This document shows positions 29,323-38,194 of a stretch of 64,000 nucleotides of DNA, piece after piece (position 1 is the stretch's first letter; the number at the start of each line of letters is the position of its first letter). Below the pieces are notes generated by a model. It saw only the letters and a list, made by a program, of their open reading frames with translations. It had not been told where the DNA came from and did no database searches. The DNA is taken from NCBI GenBank assembly GCA_963717695.1, contig CAVQWR010000001.1, positions 310,001 to 374,000 on the forward strand. Direction: 5' to 3'. Source of the stretch: CAIWHR01 sp963717695 (GTDB lineage: Bacteria; Pseudomonadota; Gammaproteobacteria; Burkholderiales; Casimicrobiaceae). The translations under genes and the position numbers were made by a program.

Positions 29323-30417
29323 GTGCAGGGCAGCCCCCACGGCAAGGCCGAGCCGTACCTAAGGCTCGACGGCATCAGCAAGAACTTCGGCAGGTTCCAG
29401 GCGTTGTGCGACGTCGCGCTCGCGGTCGAGCGCGGCGAGCTCGTCACCTTTCTCGGCCCCTCCGGCTGCGGCAAGACGACCCTGCTGCGGATCATCGCCG
29501 GACTGGAGACCCAGGACACCGGCACGATCATCCAGGGCGGCAAGGACATCTCGCGGCTTCCCGCGATCCGCCGTGATTACGGCATCGTGTTCCAGTCGTA
29601 CGCGCTGTTCCCCAATCTGACGATCGCCGACAACGTCGCCTACGGCCTCGTCAACCGGCGCAAGGGGCGGGAGGAGATCCGGACGCGCGTCGCCGAGCTC
29701 CTGCGCCTCGTCGGCCTTCCCGAGAGCGGCGGCAAGTATCCGGGACAGCTTTCCGGCGGCCAGCAGCAGCGCATCGCGCTCGCGCGCGCGCTCGCGAGCT
29801 CGCCCGGACTTCTGCTCCTCGACGAGCCGCTGTCCGCGCTCGACGCGCTCGAGCGGCTGCGGCTGCGCGGCGAGATCCGCGCGCTGCAGCAGCGCCTCGG
29901 CGTCACGACCATTCTCGTCACGCACGACCAGGAGGAGGCGCTGTCGATGGCGGACCGCATCGTCGTGATGAACCACGGCCGGGTGGAGCAGGTGGGCTCG
30001 CCGCGCGACGTCTACGAGCGTCCGGCGACGTCGTTCGCTGCGGATTTCATCGGCAAGATCAACGTGCTTCCGGCGGTCGCCGTCGATGCGAAGAGCTTTC
30101 GCGTCGGCGAGATGACGCTCGCCGTGGCGCGCTTCGACATCGCCGCGGGCGGCACGGCGAAGCTCTATCTGCGACCCGAGGACATTGCCGTTCACGTCGA
30201 CGGCGCGAGTGCGACCGGCCCCAACGCGCTCGCGGCGAAGGTGACCAAGGTCGAATTCCTGGGAGCGTTCTGTCTCATCGGCCTCGCGCCGGATGTCTCC
30301 GGCGTTCCTGCGCTCACCGCAAACGTACCGCGGCAGGCGGTCGATGCAGGCGGATTCACGCCGGGGGCGCGGGTCAGCGTCGACCTGCCGCCGTCGTGTC
30401 TGCGCGTGCTCGCCTGA
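29323..30417 (+). CDS. phnT: 2-Aminoethylphosphonate ABC transporter ATP-binding protein
   Basis: Cytoplasmic ATPase with Walker A GPSGCGKTT, Q-loop FQSYALFPN, signature LSGGQQQR, Walker B LLLDEP and H-loop VTHDQEEA, plus a C-terminal TOBE-like regulatory domain. About 364 residues. GTG 29323 is preferred over TTG 29290 because GAGGGA lies 11 bases upstream. Partner of PhnS and the fused permease. Confidence 0.88.
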   Translation: MQGSPHGKAEPYLRLDGISKNFGRFQALCDVALAVERGELVTFLGPSGCGKTTLLRIIAGLETQDTGTIIQGGKDISRLPAIRRDYGIVFQSYALFPNLTIADNVAYGLVNRRKGREEIRTRVAELLRLVGLPESGGKYPGQLSGGQQQRIALARALASSPGLLLLDEPLSALDALERLRLRGEIRALQQRLGVTTILVTHDQEEALSMADRIVVMNHGRVEQVGSPRDVYERPATSFAADFIGKINVLPAVAVDAKSFRVGEMTLAVARFDIAAGGTAKLYLRPEDIAVHVDGASATGPNALAAKVTKVEFLGAFCLIGLAPDVSGVPALTANVPRQAVDAGGFTPGARVSVDLPPSCLRVLA

Positions 30418-30430
30418 GGCGAACCGACTG

Positions 30431-32158
30431 ATGGCGACGTCCGCCGCAACGCTGCCTGCCGCCGGTCCGGTGCCGACGGCAAAGCCGCTCACGCACTGGC
30501 AGGACCGGCTGGCGCAGGGACTCCTGTTGCTCTGCTGCGCGGCGCTCGTGGTGTTCCTGGTGGGGCCGCTGTTCATGATCCTGGTGAAGAGCGTGCAGGA
30601 CAAGGACGGCGCCTTCGTCGGACTGATGCAGTTCCAGGAGTATTTCGCGACGCCGCGGCTGCGGCAGTCGATCTGGAACACGCTGACGGTCGCGTCGATC
30701 GTCACGGCGATCACCATCCCGCTCGCGTTCACGTTCGCCTATGCGCTGACACGGTCGTGCATGCCCGGCAAGGGACTGTTCCGCGTCGTGGGCCTGACGC
30801 CGATCCTCGCGCCGTCGCTCCTGTCCGCGATTTCGTTCATCCAGTGGTTCGGCAACCAGGGCGTGCTGAAGGGCCTGCTGGGCGGCGCGCAGGTCTACGG
30901 CGCGCTCGGCATCGTGATCAGCTCGATCTACGCGACGTTCCCGCATGCGCTGATGATCGTCCTGACGTCGCTGCTGCTCGCCGACGGCCGCCTCTACGAA
31001 GCGGCGGAATCGCTCGGGACTCGCACGTGGCGCAAGTTCGTCACCATCACGCTGCCCGGGGCGAAGTACGGCCTCGTCAGCGCGGCGATGGTCGTGTTCT
31101 CCTACACGGTCAGCGACTTCGGCATCCCGAAGGTCATCGGCGGCAACTTCAACGTCCTGGCCGTCGACATCTTCAAGCAGGTGATCGGCCAGCAGAACTT
31201 CAACAAGGGCGCCGTCGTCAGCATCGTGCTGCTGCTTCCCGTGCTGGTCGCCTTCGTCGTCGACTGGATCATGCAGGGCAGGCAGCAGTCGCAGTTCTCG
31301 GCGCGCGCCGTGCCGTACGCCCCCAGGCGCAAGGGCTGGTTCGACGCGCTGATGTTCGCCTACTGCACGGTCATCGCGCTGCTGCTCCTCGCCGTCCTCG
31401 GCATGGCCGTGTACACGTCGTTCATCAAGCTGTGGCCCTACGACCTCTCGTTCAGCCTGCGCCACTACACGTTCGGGCTGATCGACGGCGGCGTGATCGA
31501 CACGTTCTTCAACAGCCTGCGGATGGCGTTCGCCGCAGCATTCTTCGGCACCGTTTTCATCTTCGGCTGCGCGTACCTCCTCGAGAAGACGCGCGGCGTT
31601 CCCGCGCTGCGGGCCGCCATCCGGCTTCTCGCCGCCATCCCGATGGGCGTTCCGGGGATGGTGCTCGGCCTCGGCTACATCCTGTTCTTCAACCATCCCG
31701 ACAATCCGCTGAACGGCCTCTACCACACGATGACGATCCTGGTGCTCTCGACGGTCGTCCACTACTACACGTCGAGTCATCTGACCGCCGTCACCGCGCT
31801 GAAGGCGCTCGACAGTGAATTCGAGTCGGTGTCGGCGTCGCTCAAGGTGCCGTTCTACAAGACCTTCCACCGCGTTACCGTGCCGGTGTGCCTGCCGGCG
31901 ATCCTGGACATCGGCCGCTACCTCTTCGTCAACGCGATGGTGACGATCTCGGCGGTGGTGTTCCTATATGCGCCCGACACACGGCTCGCAGCCGTCACGA
32001 TCCTCAACCTCGACGATGCCGGCGAAATCGGGCCGGCGGCGGCGATGGCGACGCTTATCGTCGCGAGCTCTATCGTCGTCTGCGCGCTGTATGCGCTCGT
32101 CACCCGCGTGCTGTTGACGCGCACCCAGGCGTGGCGCACGCCGGTCGCGGCGGACTGA
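30431..32158 (+). CDS. 2-Aminoethylphosphonate ABC transporter permease, two permease domains fused
   Basis: A 575-residue inner-membrane protein with two complete permease halves, each carrying an EAA-like loop contacting the ATPase (EAAESLGTRTWRKFVTITLP; ESVSASLKVPFYKTFHRVTVP). This PhnU-PhnV fusion is the two-in-one form found in many AEP importers, like fused iron-type permeases. ATG 30431 is 13 bases after phnT. Confidence 0.86.
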   Translation: MATSAATLPAAGPVPTAKPLTHWQDRLAQGLLLLCCAALVVFLVGPLFMILVKSVQDKDGAFVGLMQFQEYFATPRLRQSIWNTLTVASIVTAITIPLAFTFAYALTRSCMPGKGLFRVVGLTPILAPSLLSAISFIQWFGNQGVLKGLLGGAQVYGALGIVISSIYATFPHALMIVLTSLLLADGRLYEAAESLGTRTWRKFVTITLPGAKYGLVSAAMVVFSYTVSDFGIPKVIGGNFNVLAVDIFKQVIGQQNFNKGAVVSIVLLLPVLVAFVVDWIMQGRQQSQFSARAVPYAPRRKGWFDALMFAYCTVIALLLLAVLGMAVYTSFIKLWPYDLSFSLRHYTFGLIDGGVIDTFFNSLRMAFAAAFFGTVFIFGCAYLLEKTRGVPALRAAIRLLAAIPMGVPGMVLGLGYILFFNHPDNPLNGLYHTMTILVLSTVVHYYTSSHLTAVTALKALDSEFESVSASLKVPFYKTFHRVTVPVCLPAILDIGRYLFVNAMVTISAVVFLYAPDTRLAAVTILNLDDAGEIGPAAAMATLIVASSIVVCALYALVTRVLLTRTQAWRTPVAAD

Positions 32159-32238
32159 CGGCTCGCGTCTCGCGCGCCCTGTCCCGATCCCGAATTCGTC
32201 GCGCGCGTATCATTGCAACATCTCTCTCGGAGCCCATC

Positions 32239-33387
32239 ATGAGCCTCATTTCCCGCGATCCGATCCTGCTGACCCCGGGTCCGCTGACCACCTCGCTCGC
32301 AACGAAGTCCGCGATGCTGCGCGACTGGGGCTCGTGGGACGCCGCGTTCAACGCGGTCACGGCGGACCTGCGGCGCAAGCTGGTGGCAATCATCCACGGC
32401 GAGGCCACGCACGTCTGCGTGCCGATGCAGGGCAGCGGCACCTTCTCGGTCGAGGCCGCGGTCAACACGCTCGTGCCGCGCGACGGCCACGTGCTGGTGC
32501 TGATCAACGGCGCCTACGGCACGCGGATGGCGAAGCTCACCAAAATGATGGGGCGCAGGCTCTCGACGTTCGAGACCGCCGAGGACGTTCCGACCACGCC
32601 GCAGGACGTCGAGCGTTTGCTCGCCGCCGATCCGTCGATCACGCACGTGGGGCTCGTGCACTGCGAGACGTCGACCGGCATCCTCAATCCGCTGCGCGAG
32701 ATCGCCACGGTGGTGCAGAAGCATGGCCGGCGCCTCATCGTCGACGCGATGAGCTCGTTCGCGGCGATCGACATCGATGCGCGCACGATGCCGTTCGACG
32801 CGCTGATCGCGGCGTCGGGCAAGTGCGTCGAAGGCCCGCCAGGGATGGGTTTTGTCCTCGCGCGCCGCGACGTGCTGGAGAAGTGCGCGGGGAATTCGTC
32901 GTCGCTGGCGCTCGATTTGCACGACCAGTGGGAGTACATGGAGCGCACCACGCAGTGGCGCTACACGCCGCCCACGCACGTGATGATCGCGCTCAATGCC
33001 GCGCTCGACCAGTTCATCGCCGAGGGCGGGCAGCCGGCCCGGCACGCGCGCTACGCGCAGAACTGCAGGACGCTGCTGACCGGCTTGGCCGAACTGGGCT
33101 TCCGGTCGTTCCTGAAGCCCGAGATCCAGGCGCCGATCATCGTCACGATCCATGCGCCGGTCGACCCTGCCTACACGTTCAAGGCGTTCTACGAGCGCGT
33201 GCGCGACAAGGGCTTCATCCTGTATCCCGGCAAGCTCACCAAGGTCGAGACGTTCCGCGTCGGCTGCATCGGCGCCATCGGACCCGAGGAGATGCGCCAG
33301 GCGGTGCACGCGATCAGCGACACGCTCTCCGAGATGGGAATCCGCGACGTGGCGCCATGCCAGCCGGCCGCGCGGGCGGCCGCCTGA
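32239..33387 (+). CDS. phnW: 2-Aminoethylphosphonate-pyruvate transaminase
   Basis: PLP enzyme that transfers the AEP amino group to pyruvate, giving phosphonoacetaldehyde and alanine. N-terminal LLTPGPLTTS and the phosphate loop GSGTFSVEAA are family hallmarks. The PLP lysine is K195 in ASGKCVEGPPGMGF. 382 residues from ATG 32239. Last gene of the plus-strand transport operon; its product feeds PhnY then PhnA from the divergent operon. Confidence 0.93.
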   Translation: MSLISRDPILLTPGPLTTSLATKSAMLRDWGSWDAAFNAVTADLRRKLVAIIHGEATHVCVPMQGSGTFSVEAAVNTLVPRDGHVLVLINGAYGTRMAKLTKMMGRRLSTFETAEDVPTTPQDVERLLAADPSITHVGLVHCETSTGILNPLREIATVVQKHGRRLIVDAMSSFAAIDIDARTMPFDALIAASGKCVEGPPGMGFVLARRDVLEKCAGNSSSLALDLHDQWEYMERTTQWRYTPPTHVMIALNAALDQFIAEGGQPARHARYAQNCRTLLTGLAELGFRSFLKPEIQAPIIVTIHAPVDPAYTFKAFYERVRDKGFILYPGKLTKVETFRVGCIGAIGPEEMRQAVHAISDTLSEMGIRDVAPCQPAARAAA

Positions 33388-33388
33388 A

Positions 33389-33540
33389 GACCGCTCAAGC
33401 GGTCCGAGGCAACCCCTGTTGCCGGGCGGTCACGTGCGCAACGTCGCCCGAACCTTCGACGTAGACCTGCAATCCCGGACGCCACGTCAGATTCGTCCGA
33501 TGCATCGCCGGCGAAGTGTAGCGCTGCCGGCGATGCATCG
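33389..33540. terminator. Hairpins at the end of the phn operon
   Basis: Three inverted repeats follow phnW: GACCGCT/AGCGGTC (33389-33404, starting at the stop codon), GGCAAC/GTTGCC (33408-33423), and a perfect 14-bp stem CGATGCATCGCCGG/CCGGCGATGCATCG (33498-33511 and 33527-33540, 15-base loop). The last lies between phnW and a convergent small gene. None has a clear U tract. Confidence 0.5.
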
Positions 33541-33565
33541 CATTAACGGCTGCTTGGCGCGAGCG

Positions 33566-33904
33566 TCAGTTCGCCTCGACCCAAGTTCCTTCACACGTAG
33601 GACCTTGTTTGGGGGTGATCCACTTCCCGAGGCAGACGTGTTTTGCCTTGCCATCCAATACCAGCCGCTTGTCACGAATGGAGGCGGGATCCACCGTGAA
33701 AATGCCCGGAGCCACCTCTTTTCCGACAGCTGACAGATTCACTGCGGCTGATTTCTCGGTCACTCTGTGCAGTGCGATGCCTGGTTGAGCGGGCTTTTCA
33801 ACGATCTGCTTCTCGGTCTGACCGTAAGCAACTCCACCATAGGCAAGCATCCCCGCAGCAACCATGGGTAACAATGCGCCAAGGTTCCTCCGTTCAATCT
33901 TCAT
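33566..33904 (-). CDS. Small exported protein of unknown function
   Basis: 112 residues with a signal peptide (GALLPMVAAGMLAYGGVAYGQ, residues ~9-29) and a short mature domain holding two cysteines (VCLGKW and PTCEGTW) that may form a disulfide. I do not recognise the family. ATG 33904 follows GGGAGG with good spacing, so it is likely translated. Its base composition is visibly less G+C-rich than neighbouring genes, which may mean recent acquisition. Confidence 0.6.
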   Translation of the reverse strand: MKIERRNLGALLPMVAAGMLAYGGVAYGQTEKQIVEKPAQPGIALHRVTEKSAAVNLSAVGKEVAPGIFTVDPASIRDKRLVLDGKAKHVCLGKWITPKQGPTCEGTWVEAN

Positions 33905-34120
33905 TCGTTTCCTCCCGTGTTGAAGTGTGGGCGTGCGCATTATGCTTCGTTGGACCGCACCAGCGCATTCCCCTGAGATGGTGCGGCCTCACGTAAGTGC
34001 CGCCACCGAGCGGACTCTTCGCCAGCTCGCGCCCGATGCAGGCGGCCCAATACGAGGCGCAAACTTACCCTGATTTCGGCCATTACGCCATTGTGTGCTT
34101 TCCCTGTCGGCGCGGCTCGC

Positions 34121-35059
34121 CTAACCCGCGGGGCCGCCCCGGGCGTGAGATCGACGATCCGGCCGTGCAGCATCGTCGCCTTCGTTGCAGTGCAGGAGTG
34201 CCGCGAGGGTCCGATACGCCGGCGCTGACGACGTCATCGCACCATGACGGAGGAGGCAGTCGGCGATGACCAGCGCGGCGTCGGCGGTGGCGGCGTCGGG
34301 GCCCGAAGCGTTCCCGGCGATCCGCGCGGCGTCGACGAGCGACACCCGCATGGTGGCGGCGACTTCGCCGTCGACCGCGGTCGGCACGAAAGTCTCGGGC
34401 AGCCAGAGGTCGTGCACGAAAATCGTCTCGTGTTGCAGTCCGTCCGGCTGGGCGCGCAGGATGTGCACGGTACCCGCAGAAACGGCGTCGCGCGCCAGCG
34501 ATGCGGCAATGCCCGCTTCCTCGTCGGCCTCCTTGACGAGCGTCGACGCGATGCTCTGGCCGGCCGCGATGCCGCCGCCGACGAGATTGTCGAGCATCCC
34601 GGGATCGATCGCCTTGGCTGCGCTGCGGCGCGCGATCCACATCGCGATCCCGTCCGCGCGCCGCACCAAGCCGTTGACGTGCACGGCGTAGGTGTGGATG
34701 CCGAAGTACCGCGCCGCCGCCCGCTCGAGCAGGAACCACGCCGGCGCGCCGAATTCCGGCGCGGCGGCGTAACGCTCGTCGCGCCACGCGGTGAGCGCGC
34801 CTTCCGCGGCAAGGGCTCGCGTCACGCGTTCCAGCGCGGCGCTGCGGCGCGGCTCGTCATCGAGATCGGGAACGAAATGGAGTGCGTTGCCGTGGAGGGC
34901 GAAGACATTCTCGAACCGCACGAGGCGGGACGCGCGCGCGGCATCGATCCAGCCGGCCGTTCCTGAATCAACCCGCAGCGCAACGTACGACGCGTCCGGG
35001 GGCGCGAGCGCCGCCGCGAGACGGGTGGCAATCGCCGTTACAATGGCGTCTTCGATCAC
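34121..35059 (-). CDS. Nudix hydrolase with DUF4743 N-terminal domain
   Basis: Two-domain protein of the thiamine-pyrophosphokinase-associated Nudix group (about 312 residues). The N-terminal DUF4743 region contains FGIHTYAVHVNGLVRR, followed by a Nudix box GGGIAAGQSIAS then KEADEEAGI. Compared with the consensus G-x5-E-x7-REUxEExGU, the first Glu is Gln and the Arg is Lys, though the metal-binding EE pair is kept. Likely cleaves a nucleoside or thiamine diphosphate; substrate unknown. GTG 35059, divergent from folD. Confidence 0.8.
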   Translation of the reverse strand: MIEDAIVTAIATRLAAALAPPDASYVALRVDSGTAGWIDAARASRLVRFENVFALHGNALHFVPDLDDEPRRSAALERVTRALAAEGALTAWRDERYAAAPEFGAPAWFLLERAAARYFGIHTYAVHVNGLVRRADGIAMWIARRSAAKAIDPGMLDNLVGGGIAAGQSIASTLVKEADEEAGIAASLARDAVSAGTVHILRAQPDGLQHETIFVHDLWLPETFVPTAVDGEVAATMRVSLVDAARIAGNASGPDAATADAALVIADCLLRHGAMTSSAPAYRTLAALLHCNEGDDAARPDRRSHARGGPAG

Positions 35060-35122
35060 GGGCCGATTGTAATCCGTCGCCCCGACGCCCGATGACGCCC
35101 AATCCCCCTCGCGAGATTCACC

Positions 35123-35977
35123 ATGACAGCCCGGATCATTGATGGCAAGGCACGCGCCGAGCGTCTCACCGCCGACGTTGCGCACGCCGTGGCAGCCCGC
35201 ATCTCCGGGGGGCGGGCGCCTCCGGGGCTCGCCGTCGTGCAGGTCGGATCCGACCCGGCGTCGTCGATCTACGTGCGCAACAAGCGGCGCACCACCGAGG
35301 CCGCGGGCATGCGCTCCTTCGCGCACGATCTCTCCGAGTCGACGTCACAGGCCGACCTTCTCGCGCTGATCGACACGCTCAACAGCGATCCGGCGGTGAG
35401 CGGAATCCTCGTCCAGCTGCCGCTGCCGAAGCACATCGACGTCGATCTCGTCACCGAGCGCATCGATCCCGGCAAGGACGTCGACGGCTTCCACCCGTAC
35501 AACATCGGGCGCCTCGTGCTGAAGCGCCCGCTGCTGCGCCCGTGCACGCCGTGGGGCTGCATGACGCTGCTGAAGGACACCGGCGAGGAGCTTGCCGGCA
35601 AGCACGCCGTGGTGATCGGGCAGTCGAACATCGTCGGCCGGCCGATGGCGCTGGAGCTCCTGATCGAGCGCTGCACGGTGACCGTGTGCCACTCGCGCAC
35701 GCGCGACCTGCCTGGCATCGTGCGCCAGGCCGACATCCTTGTCGCCGGCATCGGCAAGGCGAATTTCGTGCAGGGCGACTGGATCAGGCCGGGCGCGATC
35801 GTGATCGACGTCGGGATGAACCGCAACGCGGAGGGAAAACTCTGCGGCGACGTCGACTTCGCCGCCGCGAAGGAGCGGGCCGGCTGGATCACGCCGGTTC
35901 CGGGCGGTGTCGGCCCGATGACGATCGCGACGCTGCTCGCCAATACGCTGCGTGCCGCGGAGTTGCGCGACGCGTAG
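35123..35977 (+). CDS. folD: Bifunctional methylenetetrahydrofolate dehydrogenase/cyclohydrolase
   Basis: Converts 5,10-methylene-THF to 10-formyl-THF through two activities in the cytosol. Signatures: VGSDPASSIYVRNKRR-like substrate site, the QLPLPKHID motif, and the Rossmann GQSNIVGRPMA, with PGGVGPMTIATLL near the end. 284 residues. It could absorb methylene-THF made by the GcvT-domain oxidoreductase upstream, but the two are 15 kb apart and housekeeping use is enough. Confidence 0.95.
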   Translation: MTARIIDGKARAERLTADVAHAVAARISGGRAPPGLAVVQVGSDPASSIYVRNKRRTTEAAGMRSFAHDLSESTSQADLLALIDTLNSDPAVSGILVQLPLPKHIDVDLVTERIDPGKDVDGFHPYNIGRLVLKRPLLRPCTPWGCMTLLKDTGEELAGKHAVVIGQSNIVGRPMALELLIERCTVTVCHSRTRDLPGIVRQADILVAGIGKANFVQGDWIRPGAIVIDVGMNRNAEGKLCGDVDFAAAKERAGWITPVPGGVGPMTIATLLANTLRAAELRDA

Positions 35978-36006
35978 CGGCGCCGACCGGAAGGGCGCGA
36001 TTCGCT

Positions 36007-37377
36007 TCAGCTTCCTTTGAGGTGCCAGGCCTTGGTGCGCGTGAACGTCTGGATGCCGTAGGTCGACAGCGTCAGGCCGATGCCCGAGTGCTTGACGCCT
36101 GACCAGGGCAGCCGCGGGCTCACGCGGTCGCAGCAGTTCCAGTAGACGCTGCCGGCCTCGAGCTGCGCCAGGATCTTGCGCGCGCGCCTCGGGTCGAAGG
36201 TGTAGACGCCGGCCGTCAGGCCGTAATCACTGTCGTTCATCAGGTTCACGGCGGCGTCATCGTCGGCGACGCTCTGGATGCCGATGATAGGACCGAAGCT
36301 TTCCTCGCGCATCAGCGTCATCGAGTGATCGACGTCGGCGAACACGGTCGGCTGGAACCAGTTGCCCTTGCGCTTGACGCTCGATCCCCCGAGCAGCAGC
36401 TTCGCACCTTTCTTCTTCGCATCGGCCACCTGACGCCGCAGCACCTCGAGCTGGGGCCGTCGCGTGATGGCGCCGATGTACGTGGATTCATCCATCGGAT
36501 CGCCCAGCGCGTAGCCGCGCACTTCGGCGACGAATGCGGCGACGAAGGCATCGTGGATCGATTCGTGGACGTAGATGCGCTCGACCGAGCAGCACGACTG
36601 CCCGGTGTTGTAGAACGCGCCGTCGGCGACCGCGGCCGCGGCGGCTGTCACGTCGACGTCCTCGCACACGTAGACGGGGTCCTTGCCGCCCAGCTCCAGC
36701 TGGATCTTGATCATCCGCCGGCCCGCGCTCGCGGCGATGCGCGCCCCCGTCGCATACGAGCCGGTGAAGAACACGCCGTCGATGGGCTGGCGCAGCAGCG
36801 CCGCGCCGGTGGCGCCGTCGCCGACCACCGGGACGAACACATTCTCCGGCACGCCCGCTTCGTGCAGCATTTCGGCGATGTGGAGGCCGGTCAGCGTGGC
36901 GTACTCGCTCGGCTTGTAGAGCACCGCGTTGCCGGCGGCCAGCGCGGGCACGAACACGTTGCTGCCGACGAAATAGGGGTAGTTCCACGCGGAAATGTTG
37001 GCGATCACGCCGAGCGGCTCGTGCGAGATCCGCTCCTCGAACTTCTTGTCGGTGTCGGCGTGGACGGTCTCGTCGCGCAGCGCGCGCGAGGACTCTGCGA
37101 GGAAGAAGTCGATCCTGGCGAGGAGGCCGTTCAGCTCGTTGCGCGACTGCCGGATCGGCTTGCCGACTTCTTCGGTCAGCGTGCGCGCGAGCGTTTCGTG
37201 CATCGCGACGATGCGCTCGCGGAACTTGGCGATCGTCGCGAGGCGCTTCCTCAGCGGCACGCGAGCCCATTCGTGCTGGCCGGCGCGCGCGGTCGCATAT
37301 TTCCGGCGCACGACGGCACTCGAGTCCGCGTCGAGGCTGGCGATGACCGCGCCGGTGGCGGGGTTGGTGATTTTCAT
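36007..37377 (-). CDS. Aldehyde dehydrogenase
   Basis: NAD(P)-dependent ALDH of 456 residues with catalytic Cys in NTGQSCCSVER, base Glu in LELGGKDP and the NISAWNYPY cofactor region. Last gene of the five-gene minus-strand operon, 14 bases after the amidotransferase. Proposed to oxidise a gamma-glutamyl-aminoaldehyde to the acid, as PuuC does (inference). A free aldehyde substrate is the alternative. Confidence 0.87.
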   Translation of the reverse strand: MKITNPATGAVIASLDADSSAVVRRKYATARAGQHEWARVPLRKRLATIAKFRERIVAMHETLARTLTEEVGKPIRQSRNELNGLLARIDFFLAESSRALRDETVHADTDKKFEERISHEPLGVIANISAWNYPYFVGSNVFVPALAAGNAVLYKPSEYATLTGLHIAEMLHEAGVPENVFVPVVGDGATGAALLRQPIDGVFFTGSYATGARIAASAGRRMIKIQLELGGKDPVYVCEDVDVTAAAAAVADGAFYNTGQSCCSVERIYVHESIHDAFVAAFVAEVRGYALGDPMDESTYIGAITRRPQLEVLRRQVADAKKKGAKLLLGGSSVKRKGNWFQPTVFADVDHSMTLMREESFGPIIGIQSVADDDAAVNLMNDSDYGLTAGVYTFDPRRARKILAQLEAGSVYWNCCDRVSPRLPWSGVKHSGIGLTLSTYGIQTFTRTKAWHLKGS

Positions 37378-37391
37378 TGGGGCTCCGGGTT

Positions 37392-38180
37392 TCATATGGC
37401 GTAGGCCGCCGCCTTGTGCGCAGAGGCGGCGGCGAGGAATTCGTCGAGAATGGGCGTGTCGTCTAGGAATGACGGATCGTCGGGTGCGTGGAACTCCGGG
37501 TGCCACTGCACGCCGAGCACGTAGCCGCGCCCGGTGAACCGGATCGCCTCGACGATCCGGTCGGGCTCCGACCACGCTTCGACGGCGAGGTCGCGGCCGA
37601 CGTCCTTCAGTCCCTGATGATGGATGGAGTTCGTCTTGACGACGGTTGCGCCGGGATAAAGCTTCGCGAGGCCGCTGCCGGCGACAAATGACGTCGCGTG
37701 GCAGTTCTGCTCATAGATGGCCCAGTTGCGGTGATTGAGCGCGTGCGGGAGCTGGGTCGCGATGTCCTGATAGAGCGTTCCGCGCTGCGCGACGTTGATG
37801 ATCTGCGCGCCGCGGCAGACTCCAAGGACCGGCTTGCGCAGCGCCATGAACGCCCGCAACAGGGCAATCTCGTACTCGTCGCGGACCTTGTCGCCGTTCC
37901 ACTCCGGCTTCAGCGCCGTTTCGCCGTACGACCCGGGGCAGACGTCCGACCCGCCCATCAGGACGAGCCCGTCGAGCTCGTCCGCGTAGGCGTCAACCGT
38001 CGTCCTGCTGCCAGCGCGTCGGGTGCGTCCTTCGGGCGAGGGCACCATGAACGCGAGCACATCGCGCTGCATCAGCCAGTGCGCGACGTTCTGCTCGATG
38101 TACTGCAGCGTCATGCCCTTGAAGACCGGCCGCTGCGGGTCCTCGTGAAAGAAGCACGCGGAGATGCCGATCTTCAGCAT
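37392..38180 (-). CDS. Class I glutamine amidotransferase-like hydrolase (PuuD-type)
   Basis: 262 residues with the gamma-glutamyl hydrolase triad: Cys in LGVCRGAQIINV and His/Glu in GVQWHPEFH; DGLVLMGGSDVCP and YEQNCHATSFVA match PuuD-like proteins. Such enzymes release glutamate from gamma-glutamyl-GABA and related amides. 14 bases after the iron alcohol dehydrogenase and 14 before the ALDH. Confidence 0.85.
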   Translation of the reverse strand: MLKIGISACFFHEDPQRPVFKGMTLQYIEQNVAHWLMQRDVLAFMVPSPEGRTRRAGSRTTVDAYADELDGLVLMGGSDVCPGSYGETALKPEWNGDKVRDEYEIALLRAFMALRKPVLGVCRGAQIINVAQRGTLYQDIATQLPHALNHRNWAIYEQNCHATSFVAGSGLAKLYPGATVVKTNSIHHQGLKDVGRDLAVEAWSEPDRIVEAIRFTGRGYVLGVQWHPEFHAPDDPSFLDDTPILDEFLAAASAHKAAAYAI

Positions 38181-38194
38181 GGTTGCCGACCGGG

